64,000 nucleotides of DNA from TMP-86 sp039807285 (GTDB lineage Bacteria > Pseudomonadota > Gammaproteobacteria > Steroidobacterales > Steroidobacteraceae), in assembly GCA_044226785.1 (NCBI GenBank), contig JBGAGK010000021.1:1-64000 (forward strand), given 5' to 3'. Within the stretch, counting starts at the first letter, position 1. The number at the start of each line of letters is the position of its first letter. The notes beneath the pieces were generated by a model. It was not told where the DNA came from, did no database searches, and saw nothing but the letters and a program-made list of their open reading frames with translations. This document shows, in pieces, positions 16,325 to 25,520 of this stretch. Position numbers and translations under genes: made by a program.

Positions 16325-18681
16325 GGGCTGTCTTCCGGCATGGGCTGCCCGCTCAGGCAGCGGATGATGCCGAGGTCGGGAAGCGGCTCGTCCGTGTCAG
16401 GCGGCGGCACGCGGAATTCGCAGCTCCGGCCGCCCCAGCGTGCGACACCTTCCGTACCGTGATCGTAACCGGTGATGTACACCAGGCCATCGGTGACCAC
16501 CGGGAATTCCTGCCCGTTGATCCGGACAGTCGCACCTGCGGGCACGATCTCGCCCCCCGGTCGCACCAGCCGAAGCGTGGCATTTCTCACCCGCTGCACC
16601 GGAAAGCGCGCGACCACCCCGCTCCGGTTGGGGGGCGCCACCGTCATGCTGCTGGATCCGATGCTGGTATCCAGCGGCAGATCTTCCGGCTGGACGCTGA
16701 TCCGGTTCGCCTCGTAGGGGCGCAGGTCGAACAGCAGCGCCTTGCCGCTGGAATCCGTATGCGTCACCAGCTGGTTCTCCACATAGACAGGTACATTGGC
16801 AAGACCTGCCACATCCACCACGGCGAAACTGCCGTTCACCGCACGGGTGGCCGCGATCTCGCCATCGAGCCAGGTGAGCGACCCGTTGAGCGAGGCGAGT
16901 TTTCCATCGATGCCGGCGTTCCGTGCAGCCTCGACCTCGATGTCGGCAGCCGTGAACTGCTGCCGCCAGGCCGCATCGTAGTTGCCACGCGAGGAGCCCG
17001 CCAGGCGCCAGCCGTTGCCCGGGCCCACCGGCGCGCTGGAGCTCAGCGTCGCGATCATCTCGTTTGCCGGTGCGCCTTCCCCGTTTCCACCCAGCGTGGA
17101 CAGGGTGGCCGCCTGGCGCGCTCCGAAGGGCAGGACGTAGACCAGGTAGGCGCCGGTCGAGTCAGCCGAGGAGTGCACGCGGGTGAGAGTCAGGTTGAGG
17201 GTGCCGGAACGGCCGAAGGTCACCGAATGGGTCAGACTCAGCACCTGCTGGGCCGGCGCAGCGCGATGGGTCTGATGCACCCAGGCAAGCGACAGGGAGC
17301 CGGCCGGACCGAGACTGGTGCCCAACTGCACCACGTCGCGCTGCTTGAAGCGGTTCGAAGCGTTGATCGCATCTCCGACCTGCGCAAATCCGTACCCGGC
17401 AACGAGCGTGCTGGCGAGGAAACTGGTGCGCCGGCCCCGGAACTCGTATCCGATGCCGGTGAGCATGCCCGACCCCTGCGCATTGCCGCCGCCCGCGGCC
17501 GTGAAATTCAGCGTGCCCAGCTTGCCAATCCCCACATAGGCATTGACGCCTGCGGCATGCGCATCCTGCGCCAGGTATTCGGCATGCCCTTCGAGAGTGA
17601 ACCAGTTCGACAGTCCGCGCCGGTAGCTCCCGGAGGCCAGCATCGCGCCATAGTGATTGCTCGCGATCGCGTAATCCTCGCGGACCTTGCCCAGGTTCAG
17701 CGACCACTGCGTGAGTCCCGGCGCCAGCAGGTTGATCGAGGAATAGAACGACTGCGTCATGACCTGCTCGCGCCCCAGGGCATCGCGCACCACGACGCTG
17801 ACATCCCCGGTGCCCGACACGAACGGCAGCCGGTCGATGATGAACGGGCCCGGCGGAAGTTCGGAGCTGGACACGAGCTGATGATTCACGAAGACATCGA
17901 CGGTGGAGGGAACAGTGGCCGTGCCGCTGGCCGACAGGAGCGGCGAGGTCAGAAGATCCGGCCGCATGCTGAAATTCTTCGAAAGGCGCAGGCCCGCGAA
18001 ACGTACCGGGTTTCCCCAGCTGCCCGCATCACTGATCGCATCGCCCAGACTCAGGGTCTGCAGGCGGTCGGGAAAGTCCCGCGAGAATGTCGTGTCGAGC
18101 CGCGTCACGTTGCGACTGAACGAATCATCCCGCGCGATCGAGGTCTGGGACAGCACACCCATGCCGGCAAACAGCCCGAGTTCGGTGAACGCACCACTGG
18201 TGCGGCTCCCTGCGACCTGCTGGGCGGTGAGCTGATAGTTGAAGAAGGCGCCCGGCGAGGCCGGCGTCAGGGAAGGCGACACACGGTTCGGCGCATCCAC
18301 ACGGGTGGCCTTGAAACTGCCTCCCGGGACATGGATCACGGCCAGCTGTTTCGCCTCGTCGATCCGGATGCTGGCACCCGGGATGTCGGCCGGGGAATAC
18401 CAGGCTTGTCCGTCCCGTTCCAGCGGCGCCGTGGCGGGAAGATTCATCCTCAGCCGGACGAAATCGGCAGCCGACAGCAGCAAGCGGCCGTCGGGGCCGC
18501 GCAGAACCACCAGCGAATCGCCAGCATCGACATCATTGACGCGAACATCGAGCACCGCTTCCTGCAGCGCCCCGGACGCAGCAGACGGCCCGGCCTGCGC
18601 ACGCCCCAAGGCTGGCAACGCGAGCATCAGGAAGCCAGAATATGTCGCCAGCCAGGTGGCGAGTCGGCTTGCAGGATGCAT
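16321..18681 (-). CDS. Outer membrane usher of an archaic chaperone-usher pilus (CsuD-like)
   Basis: A 786-residue usher. After the signal peptide it has an N-terminal chaperone-binding domain (ALQEAVLDVRVNDVDAGDSL), then a long beta-barrel with segments such as FSRDFPDRLQTLSLGDAISD, a plug insertion after RLPFVSGTGDVSVVVRD, and C-terminal domains (ANRISVQPEDLPLDTSIG). It secretes and assembles SCPU subunits at the outer membrane. Start ATG 18681 has AGGGG eight bases upstream; a GTG two codons earlier is less likely. It follows the chaperone gene after 21 bases and overlaps the last SCPU gene by ATGA. Confidence 0.88.
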   Translation of the reverse strand: MHPASRLATWLATYSGFLMLALPALGRAQAGPSAASGALQEAVLDVRVNDVDAGDSLVVLRGPDGRLLLSAADFVRLRMNLPATAPLERDGQAWYSPADIPGASIRIDEAKQLAVIHVPGGSFKATRVDAPNRVSPSLTPASPGAFFNYQLTAQQVAGSRTSGAFTELGLFAGMGVLSQTSIARDDSFSRNVTRLDTTFSRDFPDRLQTLSLGDAISDAGSWGNPVRFAGLRLSKNFSMRPDLLTSPLLSASGTATVPSTVDVFVNHQLVSSSELPPGPFIIDRLPFVSGTGDVSVVVRDALGREQVMTQSFYSSINLLAPGLTQWSLNLGKVREDYAIASNHYGAMLASGSYRRGLSNWFTLEGHAEYLAQDAHAAGVNAYVGIGKLGTLNFTAAGGGNAQGSGMLTGIGYEFRGRRTSFLASTLVAGYGFAQVGDAINASNRFKQRDVVQLGTSLGPAGSLSLAWVHQTHRAAPAQQVLSLTHSVTFGRSGTLNLTLTRVHSSADSTGAYLVYVLPFGARQAATLSTLGGNGEGAPANEMIATLSSSAPVGPGNGWRLAGSSRGNYDAAWRQQFTAADIEVEAARNAGIDGKLASLNGSLTWLDGEIAATRAVNGSFAVVDVAGLANVPVYVENQLVTHTDSSGKALLFDLRPYEANRISVQPEDLPLDTSIGSSSMTVAPPNRSGVVARFPVQRVRNATLRLVRPGGEIVPAGATVRINGQEFPVVTDGLVYITGYDHGTEGVARWGGRSCEFRVPPPDTDEPLPDLGIIRCLSGQPMPEDSP

Positions 18682-18702
18682 CCGCACGCGCCCCTGCCGC
18701 CC

Positions 18703-19500
18703 TTACAGGCTGTCGACGACCTGGGCCGAGAACTCGCCCTGGTCGGTATGACCGTGAACCTTGATCGGCCCCTGATGAGGCACCGGTGCATCCGGCGTGA
18801 GCACCCAGCTCATGCGGCTGCCCGGCAGGACATACCTGGCGGTCTGGCCTTTCAGCAGGTCTGCATCCGGACCGATGGCCACATCGAAATCGGTGATCTG
18901 CAGATGGGCGCTGCCATGGTTGGTCGCGGACAGTTCGAGCCGGCCATCGTCGAGCCAGCGGGATTCCCAGGACAGATCAGCCTTGGGCTTTCCCGAAGCC
19001 GGCGCGATGAACACCGGCACGCTCAGCCGCAGCGCGACCCGCAGACCCTGGAAGTCTTTGCTGGGCGCCTGCGGAACTTCCTGGAAAACGACGCGATAGG
19101 ACAGTTCACGCACTGCGTCCGGCGACTTGCGCAACGCCACGCGCACGATCTGCTCGGCCTTCGGCGCCAGCTGCAGCACCGGCGGAGTCGCCAGGATGTC
19201 GCGGGTCTCCTCGAGCCTGTCCTCGCCGCCGGCCTGCGACCAGCGCATGACCTTCACCTGCACGATCACCGGCTCATCCTCGGCGTTAGCCAGGGTCAAT
19301 GCTTCGGTGTGATGCGAGGTGTCGAGGTTTGCGCGGATGGGGGCAATGTTGAAGGTGCTTGCGGCAGCCGGAGCTGCCGCAAGCCAGGACACGCACGCCA
19401 TCAGGATCGCACCATACAGTCCGGTGCGAGGCGGTGGGCGGTTCCCGATCGGAACCGCCCCACCCTGGCGCCATTGATTCCATGCCTTCATCGACTTCAT
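18703..19500 (-). CDS. Periplasmic pilus chaperone (PapD/CsuC-like)
   Basis: A 265-residue protein with a signal segment (GLYGAILMACVSWLAAAPAA-like) and two immunoglobulin-like domains. The N-terminal strand STFNIAPIRANLDTSH, the segment ATPPVLQLAPKAEQIVRVAL with its conserved arginine/lysine anchor, and YRVVFQEVP are typical of archaic pilus chaperones. It would hold SCPU subunits in the periplasm by donor-strand complementation and deliver them to the usher. Start ATG 19500 lies 13 bases after the SCPU gene stop. The N-terminal extension before the signal core is long, so a later start is possible. Confidence 0.85.
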   Translation of the reverse strand: MKSMKAWNQWRQGGAVPIGNRPPPRTGLYGAILMACVSWLAAAPAAASTFNIAPIRANLDTSHHTEALTLANAEDEPVIVQVKVMRWSQAGGEDRLEETRDILATPPVLQLAPKAEQIVRVALRKSPDAVRELSYRVVFQEVPQAPSKDFQGLRVALRLSVPVFIAPASGKPKADLSWESRWLDDGRLELSATNHGSAHLQITDFDVAIGPDADLLKGQTARYVLPGSRMSWVLTPDAPVPHQGPIKVHGHTDQGEFSAQVVDSL

Positions 19501-19513
19501 GTCGAACCGTCTT

Positions 19514-20014
19514 TCAGTACGTGACCGTGACCGTGATGGTGTCGCTGTACGCGCCCGGAACCGCGGCCTGGTTGGTCGCACTGTCAGGCAGCTGGCCGTA
19601 TACCGTCATGGCATTGGCAGTGGCCACGCCCGCACCCGTGCCGGTACCCGTACCCGTGCCGCCGGTGCCATCACCAAAGACCGTGGTGGCCGCGGCTGTC
19701 GTGTACAGGTTGTACTGCAGGGTGTTGGGGCCCGAGGCCATCAGGCGCTGCGCCAGGGTACCGCCGGTGGTCGTGCCCGCGTTCAGGGCCACGGTGTAAG
19801 GCGTGTTCTTGCTGCATCGGACGCTGACGGTGCTCGTGCCCGTCTGCGCCCCGGCGCCCGGGGTGTAGTTGGGGAAAGCAAGGGTTGTGGCCGTGGCTGA
19901 ACAGGTCGACTGCACGGTCGCCGTCACCTGAAACGTCGTGGTGGTGGTTGCCGCCGAAGCAACGCCCGCCGACAACACGCCGGCCGTCAGGGTCGCCAGT
20001 AGAATCTTGCGCAT
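19514..20014 (-). CDS. Spore-coat-U-domain major pilus subunit
   Basis: A 166-residue SCPU protein and first gene of the chaperone-usher operon, the usual position of the main rod subunit. It has a signal peptide (MRKILLATLTAGVLSAGVAS), paired cysteines (STCSATATTLAFPNY and VRCSKNTPYTVAL) and the terminal strand PGAYSDTITVTVTY. An excellent ribosome site (GAGGAGA, five bases before the ATG at 20014) predicts strong translation. A loop contains a run of Gly-Thr dipeptides (GGTGTGTGTGAG) coded by a short GC-rich repeat that could vary in length by slippage. Confidence 0.85.
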   Translation of the reverse strand: MRKILLATLTAGVLSAGVASAATTTTTFQVTATVQSTCSATATTLAFPNYTPGAGAQTGTSTVSVRCSKNTPYTVALNAGTTTGGTLAQRLMASGPNTLQYNLYTTAAATTVFGDGTGGTGTGTGTGAGVATANAMTVYGQLPDSATNQAAVPGAYSDTITVTVTY

Positions 20015-20243
20015 GGAATCTCCTCATTGAGTAACCGTGAAGGGTCAGAATCCGGTGCTCTCACCGGAGTGCCGACATTCTTGCGACATAAGCGCAGGCG
20101 GTCGTGACCGCCTTCGCACTTTGGGCAGATGAGGCTAAAGTTTGGCGGGGTTTTGCCGGGTGAGTCGCACATCGCCGGGGGCGCCAGGACCGGGGCGGCA
20201 GCGGCCACCCGGAATCAGTTCACAGAATTGGCCGGGGTGAAGC

Positions 20244-21380
20244 ATGAAGCGGGTGGACGTCCTGATCGCCGGCGGCGGTGTCGTTGGAAGCGCCTGCGCA
20301 TGGTTTCTCAGACACGAAGCACCGCATCTTTCGGTGCTGGTGCTTGAACCCGACCCGGCATACCGGCAGTCCGCGAGCACGCTGTCGGCGGGTTCGATCC
20401 GCCAGCAGTTCTCCACGCCGCTCAACATCGCCCTGTCCCGCTTCGGCCTGCATTTCCTGCGCCAGCACGGAATCCATGTGCACGAGGCCACCTATCTCTA
20501 CCTTGCCACCGCGCAAGGCGAAGCAGCACTGCGTGCCAACACGATCGTCCAGCGCAACTGCGGCGTCCCGGTCCGGCGGCATGACGCCGACGCCCTGGCG
20601 CGTCTTTATCCCTGGCTTGCCACGCACGACCTGTGCGCTGGCGCAGACACCCTCAGCGGCGAAGGCTGGTTCGACGGCCATGCGCTGCTGCGGTTCTTCC
20701 GCGAAGTCAATGAACGGAGCGGCGTGCGTTACCTCAAGGACCGGCTCGCAACGCTCGAACTGGCCGACCCGGGTGCACAGGCCGGGCTCGCCAGCGGCGA
20801 ACGCATCGCAGCCCGATACCTCGTCAATGCCACCGGCACGCACTCGCGTGAGGTGGCCGCGATGGCCGGTATCGACCTGCCGGTGGAACCGCGCAAACGC
20901 TGCGTGTACGTGTTCACCTGCCCGAAGGCACTGCACCCCCCCGCGCTGCTCATCGATCCGGTGGGGCTGTGGTTTCGTCCCGAGGGGGAACGTTTCATCG
21001 CAGGCTACTCTCCCGACCCGGATCCTGCGGTCGACTTCGATGACTTCGAGGTCGATCTGCGGGTGTTCGAGGACCAGCTGTGGCCGATGCTCGCGCGGCG
21101 AGTTCCGGCCTTCGAGCAAGCGCGGCTCACGGCCGCGTGGGCCGGGCATTACGACTACAATACCTTCGACCAGAACGCCTTCGTCGGACCTGCCCGGCCC
21201 GGCAGTGCGCTGCTGCTCGCCAGCGGTTTTTCCGGGCATGGTCTGCAGCATGCGCCGGGGATCGGCCGGGGACTCGCGGAATGGATCGCGCACGGTGAAT
21301 GGCGAAGCCTTGACCTCGACCCGCTGGGCATCGGGCGGCTGGATCAGATCCGGCCGGAACCGGAAATCAACGTCATCTGA
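20244..21380 (+). CDS. FAD-dependent oxidoreductase (D-amino-acid-oxidase family)
   Basis: A 378-residue DAO-fold flavoprotein. The N-terminal dinucleotide motif is VLIAGGGVVGSACAWFL (G-x-G-x-x-G), followed by the FAD-contact segment STLSAGSIRQQFSTPLN; the C-terminal motif FSGHGLQHAPGIGRGLAEWI closes the FAD site. Such enzymes oxidise secondary or D-amino acids, glycine, sarcosine or imino acids. The ornithine-cyclodeaminase-family gene 11 bases downstream suggests an imino-acid pathway. Mature protein is probably cytoplasmic. The substrate cannot be named from sequence. Confidence 0.8.
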   Translation: MKRVDVLIAGGGVVGSACAWFLRHEAPHLSVLVLEPDPAYRQSASTLSAGSIRQQFSTPLNIALSRFGLHFLRQHGIHVHEATYLYLATAQGEAALRANTIVQRNCGVPVRRHDADALARLYPWLATHDLCAGADTLSGEGWFDGHALLRFFREVNERSGVRYLKDRLATLELADPGAQAGLASGERIAARYLVNATGTHSREVAAMAGIDLPVEPRKRCVYVFTCPKALHPPALLIDPVGLWFRPEGERFIAGYSPDPDPAVDFDDFEVDLRVFEDQLWPMLARRVPAFEQARLTAAWAGHYDYNTFDQNAFVGPARPGSALLLASGFSGHGLQHAPGIGRGLAEWIAHGEWRSLDLDPLGIGRLDQIRPEPEINVI

Positions 21381-21391
21381 GCTCAGCACAC

Positions 21392-22330
21392 ATGAACACC
21401 CTGCCACACCATGATGCTGCGGCCGTGGCGGCCGCCCTGGACTCGCACCGGCTGATCGAGGCACTGCGCACCGCTTTCGCGCGCGAATCGGCCGCGCCAC
21501 CGCGCGCGCAGCACCGGCTCGATGCCGCGGGCGCACGTATCCTGCTCACGATGCCTGCGTGGAACCGCGACGCGATTGGCGTGAAGCTGGTCACGGTCTT
21601 CCCCGAAAATCCGGCGCGAGGCCTTGCGGCCGTGAGTGCCTGTTACGTGCTGTTCGATGCCGGGAACGGCACGGTCCGCGCCACCCTGGACGGCAAGGAA
21701 CTCACACTGCGCCGGACCGCCGCCGCATCTGCGCTGGCATCGCAATATCTGTCACGCACCGACAGCGGCCGGCTCCTGATGGTGGGCACGGGCGATCTCG
21801 CACCCCACCTGATCCAAAGTCATGCCAGCGTCCGGCCGATCGGGCAGGTGCGCATCTGGGGCCGCACTGCGGAGCATGCCCGCGCCCTTGCGCAACGCCT
21901 GGGCGGCGGCGCCTGGCAGGTCGAAGCCACGACGGATCTGGCAGGTGCCGTGGCCTGGGCAGACATCATCAGCTGCGCAACGCTGGCCACCTCGCCTCTG
22001 GTGCCGGGGGCATGGTTGCGCGCCGGGCAGCATCTGGATCTGGTCGGCGCGTTCACGCCGCACATGCGCGAGGCGGATGACGAGGCAGTCAGGCGCGCCG
22101 AAGTATTCGTCGATACCCGGGAAGGCGCGCTGGCCGAATCAGGCGAGCTGATCCAGGCCATCGGCCGCGGAAGTATCACGCGAGAGCACATACGGGCCGA
22201 TCTGCACGAGCTGGCCCGCGGGCTTCATGCGGGCCGTCAGGATCCAGCGGCCATCACGCTGTTCAAGAGCGTCGGGCATGCACTGGAGGATCTGGCAGCT
22301 GCGCAGCTGGTGGTGGATCGGGCCGGCTGA
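21392..22330 (+). CDS. Ornithine cyclodeaminase / mu-crystallin-family reductase
   Basis: A 312-residue protein of the OCD/mu-crystallin family. It has the substrate-side segment VKLVTVFPENPARGL, the Rossmann region LLMVGTGDLAPHLIQSHASV (normally G-x-G-x-x-[AG]) and the HLDLVGAFTPHMREAD block typical of the family. Members include ornithine cyclodeaminase, alanine dehydrogenase and delta1-pyrroline-2-carboxylate reductase. Paired with the DAO-type oxidase, reduction of a cyclic imine to L-proline or a related compound is a plausible role. The pair would turn a D-imino acid to its L-form by oxidation then reduction. Confidence 0.8.
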   Translation: MNTLPHHDAAAVAAALDSHRLIEALRTAFARESAAPPRAQHRLDAAGARILLTMPAWNRDAIGVKLVTVFPENPARGLAAVSACYVLFDAGNGTVRATLDGKELTLRRTAAASALASQYLSRTDSGRLLMVGTGDLAPHLIQSHASVRPIGQVRIWGRTAEHARALAQRLGGGAWQVEATTDLAGAVAWADIISCATLATSPLVPGAWLRAGQHLDLVGAFTPHMREADDEAVRRAEVFVDTREGALAESGELIQAIGRGSITREHIRADLHELARGLHAGRQDPAAITLFKSVGHALEDLAAAQLVVDRAG

Positions 22331-22344
22331 CCTACAATTGGCTG

Positions 22345-23955
22345 ATGCGCAAGACCGCGATCATCCTGTCCTGCTTTCTCGCCTTCACTGCAGCCGCGCA
22401 GCCCGCCACCCCGGACCGGTGGATCACGCAAGGTGGCCCCACGCCACAGGCGCGGCAGATGACCCGGCTGCTGGCCGATGCGCAGCAGTTCGGCCTCTCG
22501 GCTGCGGATTACCAGGGCGCGGCGCTCCTGGCTGAACTGGCACGGGTCTCGCAACCGGGGACAACCGGGACCGCCCTCGCACGATTCGCACAGGAACTCG
22601 ATGCACAGGCGCAGCACCTGGTGCACGACCTGCATTTCGGACGGATCGACCCGAGAGCGGCCGGATTCGCGCTGCCTGAAAACCGCCCGCCCCTGGACAT
22701 GCCGGCCATCCTGTCGCAACTGTCCCGGGCCCATGATGTCCAGGCTGCGCTGAGCACGATCGAACCGCCTTTCTATCACTATGCCCTGCTCAAGGCCGCG
22801 CTGCGGCGCTATCTGCAGCTGAGCCAGGACGCCTCACTCACACGGCTTCCCGCGATGGGCGTGCGCAGCATCAAACCCGGAGAATCCTATGCCGGTGCGC
22901 CGTCCCTGCGCCACCTGCTGTTCGAACTGGGCGATCTGCCCGATGCGGGCGGTACCTCGAACATTCTCGATCCTCCACTGGTCGCCGCGCTGAAGCGCTT
23001 CCAGGGGCGGCACGGGTTGGAGCCGGATGGCGCGCTGGGCGCAAGAACCTTCGCCGCATTGACCACACCCCTGTCGATGCGGGTGCGGCAGATCGACCTG
23101 ACCCTGGAGCGCTGGCGCTGGCTGCCGATGTTCACCACACCACCGATCATCGTGAACATCCCGCAGTTCAGGCTGTTTGCATTTCACACGCTCAGTGACC
23201 GCGCGGCCACCATCATGCAGATGGATGTGATCGTGGGGAAAACCTATGCAAACACACGCACGCCGGTGTTCGTCGGGGATCTTCGCACCGTGGTCTTTCG
23301 TCCCTACTGGGACGTGCCCCGCAGCATCGCCGTGCACGAAATGCTGCCGCAGATCCGCCGTGATCCGAAGTATCTGGCACGAAATCACCTGGAACTGGTC
23401 GACGGGCCCGGCGATGGCTCACCGGTGGTTGCACCCAGCGCGCAGGCCATCGACGCACTGGCGGCAGGACGGCTGCGCATCCGCCAGCAGCCCGGGGAAG
23501 ACAACGCCCTGGGTCTGGTCAAGTTCCTGTTCCCGAATTCGTACAACGTGTACATGCATTCCACGCCCGCGCATCAGCTGTTCGCGCAGTCACGGCGCGC
23601 CTTCAGCCACGGCTGCATCCGGGTCAGCGACCCGGTGAAGCTGGCGCAGTTCGTGCTGCGTAATACCACGCCGCCCTGGGATGAGGTGCGCATCCGGCAG
23701 GCCATGCAGGGCGCCGACAACCAGCGTGTCGCCCTGAAAGACCCGGTGCGCGTCATGATCCTGTATGCCACGGCGCTGGCCACGGAGGGCGGGCCCATCC
23801 TGTTCTTCGATGACCTGTACGGCCTTGACCGCAGGCTCGAGCGCCTGCTGGACAATGCGAAACAGCGCGCACCGGGCGCGGCCCCGATGGGCTATGATCC
23901 GGCGCATTCTGTCCATCCTGGCCTGGAGCAAGCTGACATTGCGCAAGCCTCGTGA
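22345..23955 (+). CDS. L,D-transpeptidase, YcbB/LdtD type
   Basis: A 536-residue secreted murein enzyme. It starts with a signal peptide (MRKTAIILSCFLAFTAAAQP), then a scaffold region, a peptidoglycan-binding-type helix block (LKRFQGRHGLEPDGALGART) and the YkuD catalytic domain. The active-site motif is HSTPAHQLFAQ followed by FSHGCIRVSDPVKLAQF, with Cys424 as nucleophile. It makes 3-3 crosslinks between meso-diaminopimelate residues. Its partner on the same strand overlaps its 3' end and is YcbK/MepK-like, the same neighbour as in E. coli (ycbB-ycbK). Start ATG 22345 lies 14 bases after the OCD gene. Confidence 0.88.
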   Translation: MRKTAIILSCFLAFTAAAQPATPDRWITQGGPTPQARQMTRLLADAQQFGLSAADYQGAALLAELARVSQPGTTGTALARFAQELDAQAQHLVHDLHFGRIDPRAAGFALPENRPPLDMPAILSQLSRAHDVQAALSTIEPPFYHYALLKAALRRYLQLSQDASLTRLPAMGVRSIKPGESYAGAPSLRHLLFELGDLPDAGGTSNILDPPLVAALKRFQGRHGLEPDGALGARTFAALTTPLSMRVRQIDLTLERWRWLPMFTTPPIIVNIPQFRLFAFHTLSDRAATIMQMDVIVGKTYANTRTPVFVGDLRTVVFRPYWDVPRSIAVHEMLPQIRRDPKYLARNHLELVDGPGDGSPVVAPSAQAIDALAAGRLRIRQQPGEDNALGLVKFLFPNSYNVYMHSTPAHQLFAQSRRAFSHGCIRVSDPVKLAQFVLRNTTPPWDEVRIRQAMQGADNQRVALKDPVRVMILYATALATEGGPILFFDDLYGLDRRLERLLDNAKQRAPGAAPMGYDPAHSVHPGLEQADIAQAS

Positions 23956-24499
23956 CCTGACCTGTCCGACCCGCCGAAACATCCTGCGCGGCGCGGCCTG
24001 CGGGCTGCTCGGCGGGTTTCCCATCGCGAAGGCCCTGGCAACGCCTGCTCCGCGGCTGCCGCGCACCCTGAGCTTCAGGCACACGCACACCGGCGAGGCA
24101 CTCTCGACCTGTTACTTCGACGGCAGCACCTACGTACCAGGCGCCCTCGGGCAGCTCAATCACCTGATGAGAGACTTCCGCAATGATGCGGTGATGGACA
24201 TGGATGCGGGGTTGTTCGACCTGTTGTGGGACCTGCGAGCCGCGGCGGATCGAGACGCCACGTTCGAGATCATCTCGGCTTACCGTTCACCGGCCACCAA
24301 TGCGATGCTCCATCGCCGCTCCTCCGGCGTGGCCGAGCACAGCCAGCACCTGCTGGGCAAGGCCATCGACATCCGCATCCGCGGCTTTTCCACCTCACGG
24401 CTCGCGGAACTCGCACGCGGCCTGAAGCGTGGCGGAGTGGGCTACTACGCCCGGTCCGATTTCGTGCACGTCGACACCGGACGCGTGCGTTACTGGTGA
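23894..24499 (+). CDS. MepK/YcbK-like murein endopeptidase (M15-type, Tat signal)
   Basis: A protein of about 190 residues (201 from ATG 23894; 186 from a TTG at 23939). A twin-arginine signal (TRRNILRGAACGLLGGF) is visible, as in E. coli YcbK. The catalytic domain contains ISAYRSPATNAMLHRRSSGV, SQHLLGKAIDIRI and DFVHVDTGRVRYW, which supply the zinc-binding H, D and H of the DD-carboxypeptidase-like fold. MepK cleaves 3-3 crosslinks in E. coli, the bonds made by the neighbouring L,D-transpeptidase. The TTG fits the family N-terminus better (GGAG ten bases upstream); the ATG gives a 62-base overlap. The start is undecided. Confidence 0.8.
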   Translation: MIRRILSILAWSKLTLRKPRDLTCPTRRNILRGAACGLLGGFPIAKALATPAPRLPRTLSFRHTHTGEALSTCYFDGSTYVPGALGQLNHLMRDFRNDAVMDMDAGLFDLLWDLRAAADRDATFEIISAYRSPATNAMLHRRSSGVAEHSQHLLGKAIDIRIRGFSTSRLAELARGLKRGGVGYYARSDFVHVDTGRVRYW

Positions 24500-24526
24500 G
24501 GCCATGCGGTGCGCGGAGCGCGAATC

Positions 24527-25510
24527 TCAGGGCACCAGCACCGCAGCCCCTTCAAATCGTCCCGCCCGCAGATCCTCGAGTGCCCGGTTCGCCTCGCGCA
24601 GCGGGTAGATATGCGTGTGCGTCCGGATGCCCATGTGCGGAGCCAGCCGCAGGAATTCCTCTCCGTCCGCACGCGTGAGATTCGCCACCGACAGGATCTG
24701 CCGCTCCTCCCACAGGAGTGAATAGGGGAACGCCGGAATGTCGCTCATGTGGATACCGGCACACACCACTCGCCCACCCTTGCGCACGGCGGCCAGCGCG
24801 CGCGGCACCAGTTCTCCGACCGGTGCGAAGATGATCGCAGCATCCAGCGGTTGCGGCGGCTCCTGCCCGGCATCGCCCGCCCAGCAGGCGCCCAGTTCGC
24901 GGGAAAAATCCTGCGTCGCCGAATCGCCCGATCGGGTGAATGCGTATGCCGACCGGCCCTGCCAGCACAGCACCTGGGTCAGCAGATGGGCCGCTGCCCC
25001 GAACCCGAACAAGCCCACGCGCATTCCATCGCCGGCCATCCGCAGAGCCCGCCAGCCGATCAGCCCCGCGCACAGGAGCGGTGCCAGGTCCGCATCGCTC
25101 CCCTGCTCGCCCAATGCGAAGACGAACCGCGCATCGGCAATCACCGCCGTGGCGTAACCACCCTGCCGGTTGAAGCCCGTGAATTCCGGTGAATCGCAGA
25201 GGTTCTCGCGCCCGCTCGTGCAGTATTCGCAGGCGCCGCAGGTTTTTCCCAGCCAGGCAATGCCGACCCGCTGATCGAGCGAAAGGCCCGTGACGCCACT
25301 CCCCAGCGCATCGACGCGTCCCACGATTTCATGGCCCGGCACGATGGGCAGGACGGGATCGGGCAGTTCGCCATCGACCACATGCAGATCCGTGCGGCAC
25401 ACACCACAGGCCAGGACACGCACCCGCACCTCGCCGGGGCCAGGTGCAGCGGCCGGCAAGTCCGTCCATTCGAGCGCGCTGCGGGGTCGCCGCAACAACA
25501 TGGCATGCAT
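24527..25510 (-). CDS. Zinc-dependent alcohol dehydrogenase
   Basis: A 327-residue medium-chain zinc alcohol dehydrogenase. The catalytic zinc ligands are in LACGVCRTDLHVVDGELP and PGHEIVGRV; a structural-zinc loop with cysteines is present (KTCGACEYCTSGRENLC). The nucleotide-binding turn reads VGLFGFGAAAHLL. It oxidises alcohols or reduces aldehydes with NAD(P). Ten bases separate it from the hemN stop on the same strand, so the two may be co-transcribed, though no functional link is obvious. Convergent with the MepK-like gene 27 bases away. Confidence 0.88.
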   Translation of the reverse strand: MHAMLLRRPRSALEWTDLPAAAPGPGEVRVRVLACGVCRTDLHVVDGELPDPVLPIVPGHEIVGRVDALGSGVTGLSLDQRVGIAWLGKTCGACEYCTSGRENLCDSPEFTGFNRQGGYATAVIADARFVFALGEQGSDADLAPLLCAGLIGWRALRMAGDGMRVGLFGFGAAAHLLTQVLCWQGRSAYAFTRSGDSATQDFSRELGACWAGDAGQEPPQPLDAAIIFAPVGELVPRALAAVRKGGRVVCAGIHMSDIPAFPYSLLWEERQILSVANLTRADGEEFLRLAPHMGIRTHTHIYPLREANRALEDLRAGRFEGAAVLVP

Positions 25511-25520
25511 CAGGGTCCGC

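Noticed and set aside
16459..19524. Very long plus-strand open frame (about 1,000 codons) opposite the usher and chaperone genes
   Set aside because: It is antisense to clear usher, chaperone and SCPU genes, has Arg/His/Gly-rich low-complexity composition and no domain. High GC content creates such frames.
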